In this document: positions 30,881 to 40,575 of the stretch, piece by piece
Position numbering within the stretch: position 1 is the first letter of the stretch
Layout: each line of letters starts with the position of its first letter
DNA from: Massilia atriviolacea
Lineage (GTDB): Bacteria > Pseudomonadota > Gammaproteobacteria > Burkholderiales > Burkholderiaceae_D
Length of the DNA: 64,000 nucleotides
Assembly: GCF_003953935.1 (NCBI RefSeq)
Contig: NZ_RXLQ01000006.1
Location: 310,001 to 374,000 of the forward strand
Direction of reading: 5' to 3'
Notes under the pieces: model-generated
What the model saw: only the letters and a program-made list of their open reading frames with translations
The model's database searches: none
Told to the model about the DNA's origin: nothing
Made by a program: the position numbers and the translations under genes

Positions 30881-31564
30881 TCAGGTTCCAGCAAGATATT
30901 TTTGGATATCGTTTTTGACATTCCTGTCACGACGCGCTGAATAAGACGGGTACCGCCCTGCCACCGCCGCACTCACAGGCTCCTCTTTGTCGAAAATATC
31001 GACCGCCATCCAGACCGGATCACCATACGAGAAGCGCAGTCCCATATGTCGCTCGTCCGGGGCAAAGTCGGCGGTATGTCCGATAACCCGCCACTCGCCT
31101 TCCCCTTGGGCTTCGAACAGGGCATAAGTACTGATCGTAAGCGGTGGTATAAGCCATGTATTGATTTTGCTGTAATCAAATACTGGCTGGCTGGCCGTAT
31201 AGTCAAAAAACTCGGCAACGGCACCGACTGATACCAAAGTTACGATGCGACCAAATCCGTAGCGTCCATCGTCGCGTTTATAGGAAAAAATGTCTCCAGG
31301 TTTTGCTTTCTGCCGCTTCGGCCGCTTTGCGGTTTTGATGTTTACCTGCTTGACTTCAAGTTCCTCAAAACCCGAAACGACATCATCATCGACATTCACC
31401 TTGAACGCGAGATTCAAAGCGTACTCCAGTTCCAGCAAGGTCGGTTTACGCGACAAATCCTCTTGATACTCTTTGCTGAAATCGATCAGGAAACGCCGTG
31501 TCAAATCGAGCACGGTATCGCCAACGGTCAGTTCCGGATTTTCCGGCGCGTTCCACCATCCCAT
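30881..31564 (-). CDS. Imm26-like immunity protein, copy 1 (cognate candidate)
   Basis: Protein of 227 residues starting MGWWNAPENPELTVGDTVLD, with a clear AGAGGAGA site. KPGDIFSYKRDDGRYGFGRI (about 88-107) is the immunity-26-like signature. No signal peptide or membrane segment is visible, fitting a cytoplasmic antitoxin against a nuclease. It starts 54 bases after the stop of the Rhs toxin, the usual place for the cognate immunity gene. Family assignment rests on the motif and position. Confidence 0.78.
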   Translation of the reverse strand: MGWWNAPENPELTVGDTVLDLTRRFLIDFSKEYQEDLSRKPTLLELEYALNLAFKVNVDDDVVSGFEELEVKQVNIKTAKRPKRQKAKPGDIFSYKRDDGRYGFGRIVTLVSVGAVAEFFDYTASQPVFDYSKINTWLIPPLTISTYALFEAQGEGEWRVIGHTADFAPDERHMGLRFSYGDPVWMAVDIFDKEEPVSAAVAGRYPSYSARRDRNVKNDIQKYLAGT

Positions 31565-31618
31565 ACATTCTCCTCTGGTAAGTCAGTTTTTTAGTGCCAC
31601 TCACGACAATGCCATCGT

Positions 31619-34600
31619 CTAACCGCAGCCGCCGAGTCTGGTTTTTTCGGCCTTGTAGGCATCTTCAAAGTACGCCTGGCGGGTCGGCCGGCGTGTTGTA
31701 TTGTTATGATCGAATGACGCGACCTTGTTGCCGCGTTCCGCATAATTAGCAGCATCGGCCAAGTCTGATCCGATCGTACCCGTCTTCGTTCCATGGTGTT
31801 CGATGCGCGCTTGTTCGATACCACGTGCCTCGCCGTAAGTCACATTTCTCTTCACAGGTCTCATTTCGGCATCTGCTGTCATGCGTCCCGACCTCTCATG
31901 CTCGCCGGCGCGTCTGTTCAGGTCATCTGTGATGCCGACATAATATGGTTTGGTCGCACCAGGAGCCCATAATTCATACACATGGTAACCCGGCGCAGTC
32001 TCATGAATCCACCCCAGCGGATCCATCCACCCGCCCGGATTGGGCGCGTACGCATACAGGTTGGCCCCGCCATCGAGCCCGATCGGATCCTGGCTGATGT
32101 AGCGTCCCACATCCGGATCATAATACCGGAACGTGTTGTAGTGCAGCCCCGTTCCGTGGTCTTCGTACTGCCCGGGAAAGCGCAGCGGCTGGTCGATGCG
32201 CGCCACCAGGGCCGCGTCTTCGCCCTGGTCGACCTTGCCCCAGGCCTTGTACTTGCCGGCCCAGGCAATCTCGCCGGCGTCGTCGGTCACCTCCAGCGGT
32301 GCCCCCACCAGGTCGGTGTGGAAGTGAAAGACGCGCGTCGCCTGGCGCGCGTTGTCGATGGCCGCCGCCGCCAGCGCGCCGCCGATCACCGCATCGATGC
32401 GCGCCAGCGGCGTGTAGGCTGCATCCGGGTTGTACACATAGCTGCTCACGCCGCCCTCGCGCACCTCCTGCACCATGCGCAAGCCCTGCCACACAAACCG
32501 CTTGCGCTCGACCAGGGTGATGCCGCCGTTGTCGGTGCGCTCCTCGGTGCTGGCAATGCGCCGTCCCAGCGCATCGTAATCGAAGCGCATCTCCACCAAA
32601 CCGCGCAAGGTTTCGGTGCGAATCCTGACCAGCCGGTCCTCGGCGTCGAAGCTGAAGTGCTGCACCTGGTGCGCGCCCTTGCGCTTGACAGCCACATTGC
32701 CCCAGGGGTCGTAGTCGAAGCGGATATCCTGCCACATGCGCAGGCGGTTGCCCTCGACCTGGCCGCGGCTCTTGCCGCCGCCGTTGCCGGCGCTGGCGTC
32801 GAGCAGGTTGCCGGCCGCGTCCCACGCAAACTGTTCGTCGCGCTGTTCGGCGCTGCGCGTCTCGCGCTGCAGATGGCCTGCCGGATCGTACTGGAAGTCG
32901 ATGCTGCCGCGCAGATTATCGCGCTGTTCGGCCAGTTCCCCGGCGGGGCTGTAGCGGTAATCGCGCCACAGGCGGCCCTGTTGCTGGCCCACGCTGCCGC
33001 CATGCAGGCCGCTGGCCTGCCAGGCGCGCCGGCCCAGGGCGTCGTACCCCACGCGCTGGACCAGGCGGCCCTGGGTGCGCTGCACTTCGCGGTGCAGGTC
33101 GTCGCGTTCGAAGTCGCTGATGATCTGCTGGGCGCTGCGGATCTGGTGCACATGGCCGGAACCGTAGGTGAGGGTGTCGATGCGCTGTCCGTGCGGCAGG
33201 TCCAGGGTGGTCAGGTTATCGAGTTCGTCGAAAGCGTAACCGACAATGCCCTCGGCGCCGTGTTCGGCCACCAGCCGGCCGGCCTCGTCATAGTCGAAGT
33301 TCACACTGCTGGCGACGATCCCCAGCGCGGCCCCGGCCTCGGTCGGCACGCGCGCGCCGCCCAGCAGGCGGTCTTGCTGGTCCCAGGCATAGCGGCTGGT
33401 GGCGGTGGCGGTCAGGCGCGCCAGCAGGCGGCCCATCTTGTCGCGCTCGAAGACCGTGCTGCGGCGCGGCCGCTCGGCCTGACCCGCCAGCGGCGTGCCG
33501 ATCTTTTCGATCTCCGCCAGGCTGCCGGCGGCGTCGTAGCGCAGCAAACGCTCGATGCCGTCGGGCCGGATTTCGCGCGCCAGCCGGTCGGCGCGGTCGT
33601 ACTCGAAGCGGTAGAGGGCGTCGGCGCCGGCGTCCATTTCGATCACGCGGCCCTGTACGTCGTAGCGGTAGCGCAGGCGGCGCTGCGCCGGGTCGACCGC
33701 TTCGAGCACCTGGCCGCGCGCGTTGCGCACCCATCGGTTGATCCGCTCGGCGCCGTAGCGCCGTTCGATCAGGTGGCCGGCGGCGTTGTAGGTGAACGCT
33801 TCCACGCTGCCGTCGGGCAGGGTGACGCGCACCGGTTCGCCGCTGCGCATGCGCTCGATGCGGGTGCGCTGGCCGAGCGGGTCGATGGCTTCGGCCAGCA
33901 GGCCGTCGGCATCGTATTCGTAGCGCGTGGTCTTGCCGGAGCAGTCGGTGTAGGACGTGAGCAGGCCGCGCCGGTTCCATTCCAGCATGGTGCGTCCGCC
34001 GCGCGCATCGATGCGCGCCACCGGATACGGGGCGAGGCCGGGCGCGAATTCCTGGCGCGCCTCGCGCCCGAGCGGGTCCAGGCTGGCGAGCAGGCGGCCC
34101 AGGTAGTCGTACTGCGCCGCCCAGCGTTTGCCGTCGGCGGTGGCCAGCTGGCTCACGCGCAGGCTGTTGCCGTCGTAGGCGGTACGGGTCACGCGGCCGA
34201 GCGGATCGGTCTCGCCAATGATGCGGCCGAGCTGGTCGTATTCGAACGCGATGGTGCGCTCGCCCGGCAGCTCGATCAGGGTCGGCTGGCCGGCCGTGTT
34301 GTAGTGCATGCGGTAGCTGCCGCCATCGAGATCGGTGCAGGCCACGATCTGGAAGTTCTCGTCGTAGGTCCAGTGCGCGGTGCGTCCCTGTTCGTCGGTG
34401 GCCCAGCTCTGGCGGGCCAGCGCGTCGTAGCGGAATTCGGTATGTTCGCCTTCGCTGGAACGGCAGGCCACCACCCTGGGCTGGCCGTCCACCTGCTCCC
34501 AGGTGTAGCTCGACACCAGGCCGAGCGCGCTGGTGTGGCTGGTCATCAGGCCGTCGGCCCAGGTAAACTGGCGCGACAGGTCGCCATTGGCGTCGGTGAC

Positions 34601-35881
34601 CGAGAGCAGCTGCCCGGCCGCGTCGTAGCCGTAGCGCACCAGCGCTCCGGGCGTGCCGCCATGGGTGCATTCGACCATGGCCAGGCGCGCCGGCAGGCCG
34701 CTGTAATGCAGGCGCAATTGCTGGCCGCCGCTGGAGCGGATCATCGTGACCCGGTCGTCCTCGTCGCGGTGGTAGCTGATCCACTGGGCGCTGCGGTCTT
34801 CGACCCGGCGCACCCAGGCGATATCCTCGGTGGCCAGGTCGAGGTGGCCGAAGTCGAAGTAGCTTTCGTTGAGGGTGTAGAGGATGAACTGGCCGTCCGC
34901 GCTGCACGCCAGGTAGCATTGTTCTTCTTCGCTGAAGGCGGTGTACCCCGGCTGCACTAGCGGGAAGCCGGTTTCGCGGCCCTGGCCGTCGCGGTACCAG
35001 ATCTTGCCGCCGCGCTGCTGCAGGCGCAGGTCCCACGGCAGCACCCAGCCTTTGCCGAGGGTGCTTTCCTCGGTCAGGTTGCTGCCGTAGAAGCGCGCGC
35101 CGACCAGCGGTACGGGGCTTTGCACGACAAAGTCGATTTCGTCCTGCGCCAGCAGCAGCTTGCGGCCGGTCGCCACTTCCACCGGTTTGCCGAACAGGCC
35201 GCCCATGACGCGCCCGACCACCGGCGAAATGACGTAGCGCCCGACCGCTTCGCCGACGATGAAGCCGCCGATGAATTTGGCGGCGCACGGCAGCACCGCT
35301 TTCGACAGCCCGCCGGCGGCCTTGACCAGTCCCGCCAGGCCGCCCACCAGCCCGGCCAGGGCGAAGGCCCAGTCGACCGTGGTGCGCAGCCAGGGCGGCA
35401 CTTCGTCGGCCACTTCCTTGTAACGCACCGTGCCGCCGCCGATGAAGACATTGTTCGAGCCGCCGTCGATCTTGGCGCCGCAGACGATGGCGTCGGTCTT
35501 GCGCGCGGCCGGCAGGCTGTTGACGAACACATTGCCGGAGCCGTCGGCCACCACCGGCGCCGGCGGATGCTTGCTGCAGGCGACCGTGCTCACTGTCGCA
35601 TACGCCTGCGCCAGGCTGTTGGTAAACACATTCATCGAGCCGGTGATGATGGTGCCGGCCGGCGAGGAGAACATCTTGCCGATGCCCTCCCCGAGCGCGA
35701 GTATCCCGCTCGCTCCGAGGCCGGCGGCCATGCCGGCCAGCAGGGCCACGCCGAAGCCGCAGGTGAAGGTGGCAAAGGCGACGGCGGCGATGAGGGCGAT
35801 GCCGATGACCGCGCCGACCAGGAAACCGGTCAGTGCGCTGGTGTGGGCAATGGGGTCGGTGATGCGGGCAGCTTCGAGCAT
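31619..35881 (-). CDS. T6SS-type PAAR-Rhs polymorphic toxin with GIY-YIG-like nuclease tip
   Basis: A 1420-residue protein. Residues 1-60 hold a prePAAR-like [10 protein letters not shown] motif and two membrane segments. A PAAR-like domain follows (about 72-152, with [10 protein letters not shown] and IGGGTVRY), then a DUF6531-like start (GKPVEVATG, about 231). Many YD/Rhs repeats lead to the core end [20 protein letters not shown]. The variable tip is about 1292-1420. It contains HVYELW and [17 protein letters not shown], then [15 protein letters not shown], matching the GIY, YIG, Arg and Glu elements of GIY-YIG nucleases. DNA cleavage in a target cell is inferred. The Eag chaperone gene is upstream and immunity genes downstream. 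Confidence 0.88.
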   Translation of the reverse strand: MLEAARITDPIAHTSALTGFLVGAVIGIALIAAVAFATFTCGFGVALLAGMAAGLGASGILALGEGIGKMFSSPAGTIITGSMNVFTNSLAQAYATVSTVACSKHPPAPVVADGSGNVFVNSLPAARKTDAIVCGAKIDGGSNNVFIGGGTVRYKEVADEVPPWLRTTVDWAFALAGLVGGLAGLVKAAGGLSKAVLPCAAKFIGGFIVGEAVGRYVISPVVGRVMGGLFGKPVEVATGRKLLLAQDEIDFVVQSPVPLVGARFYGSNLTEESTLGKGWVLPWDLRLQQRGGKIWYRDGQGRETGFPLVQPGYTAFSEEEQCYLACSADGQFILYTLNESYFDFGHLDLATEDIAWVRRVEDRSAQWISYHRDEDDRVTMIRSSGGQQLRLHYSGLPARLAMVECTHGGTPGALVRYGYDAAGQLLSVTDANGDLSRQFTWADGLMTSHTSALGLVSSYTWEQVDGQPRVVACRSSEGEHTEFRYDALARQSWATDEQGRTAHWTYDENFQIVACTDLDGGSYRMHYNTAGQPTLIELPGERTIAFEYDQLGRIIGETDPLGRVTRTAYDGNSLRVSQLATADGKRWAAQYDYLGRLLASLDPLGREARQEFAPGLAPYPVARIDARGGRTMLEWNRRGLLTSYTDCSGKTTRYEYDADGLLAEAIDPLGQRTRIERMRSGEPVRVTLPDGSVEAFTYNAAGHLIERRYGAERINRWVRNARGQVLEAVDPAQRRLRYRYDVQGRVIEMDAGADALYRFEYDRADRLAREIRPDGIERLLRYDAAGSLAEIEKIGTPLAGQAERPRRSTVFERDKMGRLLARLTATATSRYAWDQQDRLLGGARVPTEAGAALGIVASSVNFDYDEAGRLVAEHGAEGIVGYAFDELDNLTTLDLPHGQRIDTLTYGSGHVHQIRSAQQIISDFERDDLHREVQRTQGRLVQRVGYDALGRRAWQASGLHGGSVGQQQGRLWRDYRYSPAGELAEQRDNLRGSIDFQYDPAGHLQRETRSAEQRDEQFAWDAAGNLLDASAGNGGGKSRGQVEGNRLRMWQDIRFDYDPWGNVAVKRKGAHQVQHFSFDAEDRLVRIRTETLRGLVEMRFDYDALGRRIASTEERTDNGGITLVERKRFVWQGLRMVQEVREGGVSSYVYNPDAAYTPLARIDAVIGGALAAAAIDNARQATRVFHFHTDLVGAPLEVTDDAGEIAWAGKYKAWGKVDQGEDAALVARIDQPLRFPGQYEDHGTGLHYNTFRYYDPDVGRYISQDPIGLDGGANLYAYAPNPGGWMDPLGWIHETAPGYHVYELWAPGATKPYYVGITDDLNRRAGEHERSGRMTADAEMRPVKRNVTYGEARGIEQARIEHHGTKTGTIGSDLADAANYAERGNKVASFDHNNTTRRPTRQAYFEDAYKAEKTRLGGCG

Positions 35882-35901
35882 GGCGGGCCTTCCGGTGGGC
35901 G

Positions 35902-36426
35902 TTACGGTGCGGTCGGGCCGGCGCCTCCTGCGGCGCTGGCGGGATCGGCGGCGGGTGGGGCAAAACTATCGAGCCAGCCGCGCCAGAGCGTCTCGAAGCG
36001 CTCGTCGAAGGGACGCGCGGTGGCGGCCGAGAGGATCAGCGCGCGCCGTGGTCCGATCAGGAATGCGGCCTGGCGCTGGCGGATGGTCTGGGCGCCGTTC
36101 TTGTACTGCGCTTCGATCCGTTCGCCGGCCATGGCCGGCTCGTGCAGGCCGAGGCGTTCGGGCGCGCGCGCCAGCAGCTTGTGGCTGGCCAGGCGCGCCT
36201 TGAGCAGGGCGATCTGGCGCTCGACGTAGGCGGGCAGGTCTTCGCCCTCGGCCAGCCAGTCGCGCGCGATGCTCAGGTTGGGCTGGTTTTGCAGGTCGGC
36301 CGGCGTGAAGATGTTGCTGGTGCGGTCCTCGTAGCCGGCGGGCAGGCCGATGCTGCCTTCGTGGATGCCGATCCTGGCGCTGCTGTCCATGCTGTCCTTG
36401 CTGCTCGTTGCGGTGATGTCGCTCAT
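35902..36426 (-). CDS. EagR/DcrB-family (DUF1795) effector chaperone
   Basis: Soluble protein of 174 residues starting [20 protein letters not shown]. From about residue 20 on it shows the DcrB/DUF1795 pattern: [20 protein letters not shown], a helix with [13 protein letters not shown], then [19 protein letters not shown]. In type VI systems these Eag chaperones bind the prePAAR membrane segments of Rhs or PAAR effectors and load them onto VgrG. The stop lies 20 bases before the Rhs start, and the Rhs N-terminus has the membrane segments that need such a chaperone. No VgrG or other T6SS genes are in the window. Confidence 0.85.
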   Translation of the reverse strand: MSDITATSSKDSMDSSARIGIHEGSIGLPAGYEDRTSNIFTPADLQNQPNLSIARDWLAEGEDLPAYVERQIALLKARLASHKLLARAPERLGLHEPAMAGERIEAQYKNGAQTIRQRQAAFLIGPRRALILSAATARPFDERFETLWRGWLDSFAPPAADPASAAGGAGPTAP

Positions 36427-36495
36427 GCGCTGGTATCCGTTTTGGTGGGTTCAAAAAGTCTGCGGCGATGGGAGGGCGCTTTGCCTGGATGGGCG

Positions 36496-37317
36496 CTATC
36501 TGGTCGAGTAGCGCGCGGCCGTGGCGTTGCCGGCGCAGCGCGGCGGGCGCTGGCCGATGCAGCGCTCCAGCATCTCGAGCATGCCGGGCAGGGCGCGCCG
36601 GCGCGCGATGGCCAGGGCGTTTTCGCCGCGCGCGTTGCGCAGGGCCGGGTCGGCGCCCTGGTCGACCAGGAAGGCGGCCAGTTCGCGCTTGCCGGCGTCG
36701 ATGGCCAGCATCAGCGGGGTGCTGGCCTGCGGGCCGGCCGCATCGATGGCGGCGCCGGACTTGAGCATGCTGTCGGCCAGCGCGGTCTGCACGCCGGGAT
36801 CGGTGCCGTGGACGCTGTTGGCCAGCTGGTGCAAGCCGGTGTTGCCGTAGTCGTCGCGCAGGCGCGTGTCGGCGCCGCGTTCGAGCAGGATGGCGGCGGC
36901 GCGCCACTGGCCGGCGCCGAGCGCCGCGTGCAGCGCCGTGCCGCCTTGCGGGTCGAGCGGGGCGTCGATGACGGCGCCGGCCTGGTGCAGCATGTGGAGC
37001 GCGTCGGCGTCGCCGCCGGCCGCCGCGATCATCAGGGGCGTGCGGCCGCCGTGGCAGGGGTTGGGATTGTCGCCCGCGGCCAGCACTTTTTTGAGGGCGG
37101 GGTGGCGCTCCTTGCCGAGCGCGGCGAAGATGCGCGGGACGGCGGCGGCATCGGTGGCGGGGCAGCGCCGCAGCGCGGACGGCTGGTCGGGGAGCGGGGC
37201 GGCGCACGCCATCGGCGCGGCCAGCATGCAGGCGGCCAGCGACAGCAGGCCTGTGACGCCGCTGATCGACCGGCAGGCCTTGGCAGGCGTGCGATGTATG
37301 TCCTTGCGATTGCCCAT
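36496..37317 (-). CDS. Secreted ankyrin-repeat protein
   Basis: About 273 residues. A signal-type hydrophobic segment (VTGLLSLAACMLAAPMACAA) ends near residue 43. Ankyrin repeats follow: GGRTPLMIAAAGG, GGTALHAALGAGQWRAAAIL, YGNTGLHQLA, STPLMLAIDAGKRELAAFL and ARGENALAIARRR. Starts at 37317 or 37332 are both possible; GGA at a suitable distance slightly favours 37317. Periplasmic ankyrin proteins often occur next to toxin genes as immunity or accessory factors. The close position upstream of the Eag-Rhs genes suggests this, but it may be independent. Confidence 0.8.
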   Translation of the reverse strand: MGNRKDIHRTPAKACRSISGVTGLLSLAACMLAAPMACAAPLPDQPSALRRCPATDAAAVPRIFAALGKERHPALKKVLAAGDNPNPCHGGRTPLMIAAAGGDADALHMLHQAGAVIDAPLDPQGGTALHAALGAGQWRAAAILLERGADTRLRDDYGNTGLHQLANSVHGTDPGVQTALADSMLKSGAAIDAAGPQASTPLMLAIDAGKRELAAFLVDQGADPALRNARGENALAIARRRALPGMLEMLERCIGQRPPRCAGNATAARYSTR

Positions 37318-37332
37318 GCTGGAAGAATCCAT

Positions 37333-37660
37333 CTCGTCTGTATGCAATATAAAAAAAGCAAGATAGATTCTAACAAACCATTTCATCGAAGACAATTCGT
37401 ATCGGAACCAGCCATCAGGGATGTCATGGCCATTGTGTTAATGCCAATCTTTTTTACATCGATTTGAAAAGCCGGCCATGGCTGGCGGCGCCAGCGCATG
37501 GCTGCACGGGGACGCGTAGCGCGCCTTGGCTGCCCTGCTACCATCCCACGGCGGCGGCGAACCTCGGTTGTCGTCCGCGGCGGTGGGCTATCTTGAGCCA
37601 TGCCAAGGGAGATGGCAGGTTTCCCTTGTACGGCGGGATTGCCGGCATCCGCGTTGCGGT
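37333..37660. other. Gene-free stretch between ankyrin and GH39 genes
   Basis: The first 120 bases are AT-rich and probably carry the promoter of the ankyrin gene, including an A/T-run just above its start. The rest is GC-rich, without a credible gene, tRNA or terminator. The short open frames seen here have unlikely composition. Confidence 0.5.
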
Positions 37661-39229
37661 CTATTTCCTCGCTTGCAGCTGGAGCAGGTAGACATCGTTT
37701 TCCCGGAGCGGCAAGGTGATGCCGGCGCGGCCATCGGCGCCCACACGCACCGTCCTTTGCTGATCCGGCTTGCCGCTGGCCAGCGATTTCAGGGTGGCCA
37801 CCTGGCTTTTGGCCAGCTGCCTGGGCGAACCCATGCCGATGTAGGCAGTAAACGCATCGTTGCGCCGGTAGCCGACCGTGGAGATGTGCAGCGTGTAGCT
37901 GCCGCGTTGCAGGCCGCGCAGGCGGATATCGACCTGGCCTTTGTCCCTGGGCGGCAGGTCATTGATGAAGTACTGCTGGTTATTCACGCCGTCCGGCAAG
38001 GTGCGCGTGTAATCCCACAGCAGCAACTGGACCTTGCCCTGGCGGTCGGTGCTGGCGAACGATCGGCTGTCGCTGTTTTTCAGCGCGGTCGGCGCAAGCT
38101 GGTTGAGGAATTGGTAGGCGAAATAGGCCGGCTTTTTGATCCCCTGGGTATTCATCAGGCCAAAGCCGCCGTGGAACGCCTCCATGCGCGGTCCCGCTTC
38201 CTCGAAAATATCGGTGAACACCCAATACGACATCGATTGCGCCGCGCCGCCGACCTGCTTGAGCTTTTGCAGGATATACGCGGCCTGGTGATAACTGTCG
38301 TGGCTCGGATCGGCGGGCGTGTACGAGGAACTCCATTCGGTGTAATGCAGCTCGAGTCCGGGCATGGCCGATGCCGCGATCTGCCGGCGATTCCGGATCA
38401 CGTCGGCGCTGATTGCATCGTCCTCCTTGCTCAGCACCGTACCCGTGCTGCCGTATTCGTCGAGGAAGCCTTGATGGACGCCATAGGTGTGCGTGCTGAC
38501 GAAATCGAGCGGCACCGCATTGCTGGCGCAGTAAGCGATCATCTCGGCAATCCACGCGGCGCCGGCGGTGGCCGGACCGCCCACCTTGTAATCGGCGTTG
38601 ACGCTCTTGATCGCGCGCGCGGCATGGCGGTACAGCTTGAAATAATCGTCTTGCGAACCGGCCCAGAAGCCGTCGAGATTCGGTTCGTTCCAGACTTCGA
38701 AGTACCAGCTGGCCACTTCCTGCGCGCCATAGCGTTCGGTAAAGTGCTCGGTCAGGGCCTTGATCAGGCGCTCCCAGGCCGCATAATCCTTGGGCGGGGT
38801 GACATTCCCGCGCCACCAGAAAATGGTCTTGTCGCCGCTGGCCATCTGCGAGGGCATGAAACCGAGTTCGACAAACGGTTTGACGCCGATGCCGAGCAGG
38901 TAATCGTAGAGCGCGTCGACATACTGGAAGTTGTATTGTTCCCTGCCTTGCGCATCGACCCGGTACACGGCCATGTCGTCGGACAGCAGCCCGTGCATGC
39001 GGATATACTTAAAACCCGCATCGCGTTTGATCTCGGCCAGCTGCCGCTGCCAGTCGGCGCGCAAGCCCTCGTTGGCGCGGCCGGCGCCGATGGACATGTT
39101 GAACGCCGGCGCCAGGGGGCCGTCGACGGCCCGTGCATCGATGTCGATCACCCGGGTTTGGGCGCGGCCCGCCAGCGGCAGCGCCAGCATGGCGGCAAGC
39201 AGCAGGACGCCGGCTCGATTGAAGGTCAT
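37661..39229 (-). CDS. Secreted GH39-family glycoside hydrolase (beta-xylosidase type)
   Basis: Protein of 522 residues with a signal peptide (AGVLLLAAMLALPLAGRAQ). The TIM-barrel shows WYFEVWNEPNLDGFW, with acid/base Glu182 in Asn-Glu-Pro, and LHYTEWSSSY with nucleophile Glu298. Both are diagnostic of family 39, which includes beta-xylosidases and alpha-L-iduronidases. A beta-sandwich tail follows from about 415. Bacterial GH39 enzymes of this kind usually release xylose from xylo-oligosaccharides; the sugar is not fixed by sequence. Read in the same direction as the binding-protein gene upstream (39346), but 116 bases separate them. Confidence 0.88.
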   Translation of the reverse strand: MTFNRAGVLLLAAMLALPLAGRAQTRVIDIDARAVDGPLAPAFNMSIGAGRANEGLRADWQRQLAEIKRDAGFKYIRMHGLLSDDMAVYRVDAQGREQYNFQYVDALYDYLLGIGVKPFVELGFMPSQMASGDKTIFWWRGNVTPPKDYAAWERLIKALTEHFTERYGAQEVASWYFEVWNEPNLDGFWAGSQDDYFKLYRHAARAIKSVNADYKVGGPATAGAAWIAEMIAYCASNAVPLDFVSTHTYGVHQGFLDEYGSTGTVLSKEDDAISADVIRNRRQIAASAMPGLELHYTEWSSSYTPADPSHDSYHQAAYILQKLKQVGGAAQSMSYWVFTDIFEEAGPRMEAFHGGFGLMNTQGIKKPAYFAYQFLNQLAPTALKNSDSRSFASTDRQGKVQLLLWDYTRTLPDGVNNQQYFINDLPPRDKGQVDIRLRGLQRGSYTLHISTVGYRRNDAFTAYIGMGSPRQLAKSQVATLKSLASGKPDQQRTVRVGADGRAGITLPLRENDVYLLQLQARK

Positions 39230-39345
39230 TGTCGCGCTCCCAGGCGGTGAGGAATTGGCCAGGCTTCATTCTGGGAGCGGGTCGGTGGCGTGGCAATCGC
39301 GAAAAGCGCGTTCTGGCGTTATGAAATCCGCCAGCGCGGGCGGCG

Positions 39346-40254
39346 CTATTTTCCGCTCAATGGATTGAACCAGAGTTCGGTGCGCGACAGCGGCGTTTCC
39401 GGCGTCAGGCGCGGGTTGGCCAGCTTGATGACGCGGCGCTGCTTCATCGCCGCGGTGGCGATGATGTCGCCTTTATAGCGCTGGAAAAGCGCGTTGAGGG
39501 TGCCGTCGCGGATCATCATTTCCATGCCCGCTTCGATGCGCTGCGCGAGCAGCTCGCCCTGGGCGTCGCGGCGCAAGAAGAAGTAGCGCGGCAGCGGATA
39601 ATGCAGCAGCAAGGTCGGTTCGATTTCCATCTGCGGATAGGCGGCGTGGCGTTCATTCAATTCGCGCAGGGCCTCGTCGGCGGAACGCGAGAAAAAATCG
39701 AAGCGTCCCGCCGCCAGCATGGCGAACAGGCCGGCGTAGTTGCTGCCCTCGACCACGCTTATGCCGGCGTTCTGCACGATCGCGATGTCGGCCCAGCCCT
39801 GGCCGACGCCGGCGCGCAGCGGGCGCAGGTCGGCCACCGTTTTGACTTGCGCAAAACGGGCGCGGTCGGCCTGGCGGATCAGCAGCAGGCGGTAGCCGAG
39901 CAGGCCGCGGTCGACCGGCAGCCGGATCGGCAGGAATTGCTTTTCCAGTTCGGGCGAGCTGGCGCGCACGAAAATGTTGATGCGGCCGGAGGGCGTCGCC
40001 ATTTCCTGGATCACGCGCGAGGGCGACATCGCCACCGGCGACTGGCGCTGCTCGAACGGGCCGAAGGCGCGCACGGTCTTTTCCATCGCCGCGCGCAGCA
40101 CCGCCCAGTCGTAGTCGTAGCGGCTGTCGATGCCCTCGCTGGTGAGCGGATAGGTGAGGGTGGCGGCGTGGGCGTGGGCATGGCAGGCGAGCGCGAGCGA
40201 TGCCAGCAGCAGGCGCAACACGCCCGGCAATCGGTTGGTGATCGTGCGCATCAT
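39346..40254 (-). CDS. Periplasmic solute-binding-protein-like (SBP_bac_3 fold) protein
   Basis: About 302 residues with a signal peptide (RLLLASLALACHAHAHA). The mature part looks like a type 2 periplasmic binding protein: RLPVDRGLLGYRLLLIR, then VKTVADLRPLRAGVGQGWAD, ASNYAGLFAMLAAGRFDFF-like and a C-terminal MMIRDGTLNALFQRYKGD. No ABC permease or ATPase lies next to it, so it may be an orphan sensor-type binding protein rather than a transporter part. The start, MMRTITNR at 40254 or 40251, is judged from the signal peptide. Ligand unknown. Confidence 0.75.
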   Translation of the reverse strand: MMRTITNRLPGVLRLLLASLALACHAHAHAATLTYPLTSEGIDSRYDYDWAVLRAAMEKTVRAFGPFEQRQSPVAMSPSRVIQEMATPSGRINIFVRASSPELEKQFLPIRLPVDRGLLGYRLLLIRQADRARFAQVKTVADLRPLRAGVGQGWADIAIVQNAGISVVEGSNYAGLFAMLAAGRFDFFSRSADEALRELNERHAAYPQMEIEPTLLLHYPLPRYFFLRRDAQGELLAQRIEAGMEMMIRDGTLNALFQRYKGDIIATAAMKQRRVIKLANPRLTPETPLSRTELWFNPLSGK

Positions 40255-40451
40255 GGAATGGCTGGGTCTGGCGAAACACCGAGTGTGCCATGCCGGCGCC
40301 CGCGCCACCAAGCGCGACGGGCGCGGCTGGCGCGATAACAACGGTTTGCCGGCGGCGGCAGGTGCGCGGGGTCCGGCTCAGTTGGCGATGGTTGAACGCT
40401 GCGGGCGAATCCGCACACATGCCGGGAGACGGCAAGGCAAGGGGGAAGAAG

Positions 40452-40528
40452 TGGTCGGGGTGAGAGGATTCGAACCTCCGGCCTCTGCGTCCCGAACGCA
40501 GCGCTCTACCAGGCTGAGCCACACCCCG
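40452..40528 (-). tRNA. tRNA-Pro (anticodon CGG)
   Basis: The minus strand folds into a full cloverleaf of 77 bases. The acceptor arm CGGGGTG pairs with CACCCCG, discriminator A follows, and CCA is encoded. The D-arm has AGCCTGGTAGAGC. The anticodon stem CTGCG/CGCAG encloses loop TTCGGGA with anticodon CGG, and the T-loop is GGTTCGAATCC. It decodes CCG proline codons, frequent in this GC-rich genome. Confidence 0.97.
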
Positions 40529-40575
40529 ACGGGTAGTAGAATGAAGAGAATTCGTCGCTAATACGTTAACGCGGC

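Noticed and set aside
31982-34960. Open frame of about 990 codons on the plus strand opposite the Rhs gene
   Set aside because: It is a shadow of the Rhs coding frame in GC-rich DNA; product composition is unlike a real protein.
37383-37691. Short open frames between the ankyrin and GH39 genes
   Set aside because: They are Arg/Pro-rich, without ribosome-binding sites or motifs, and overlap one another in several frames.
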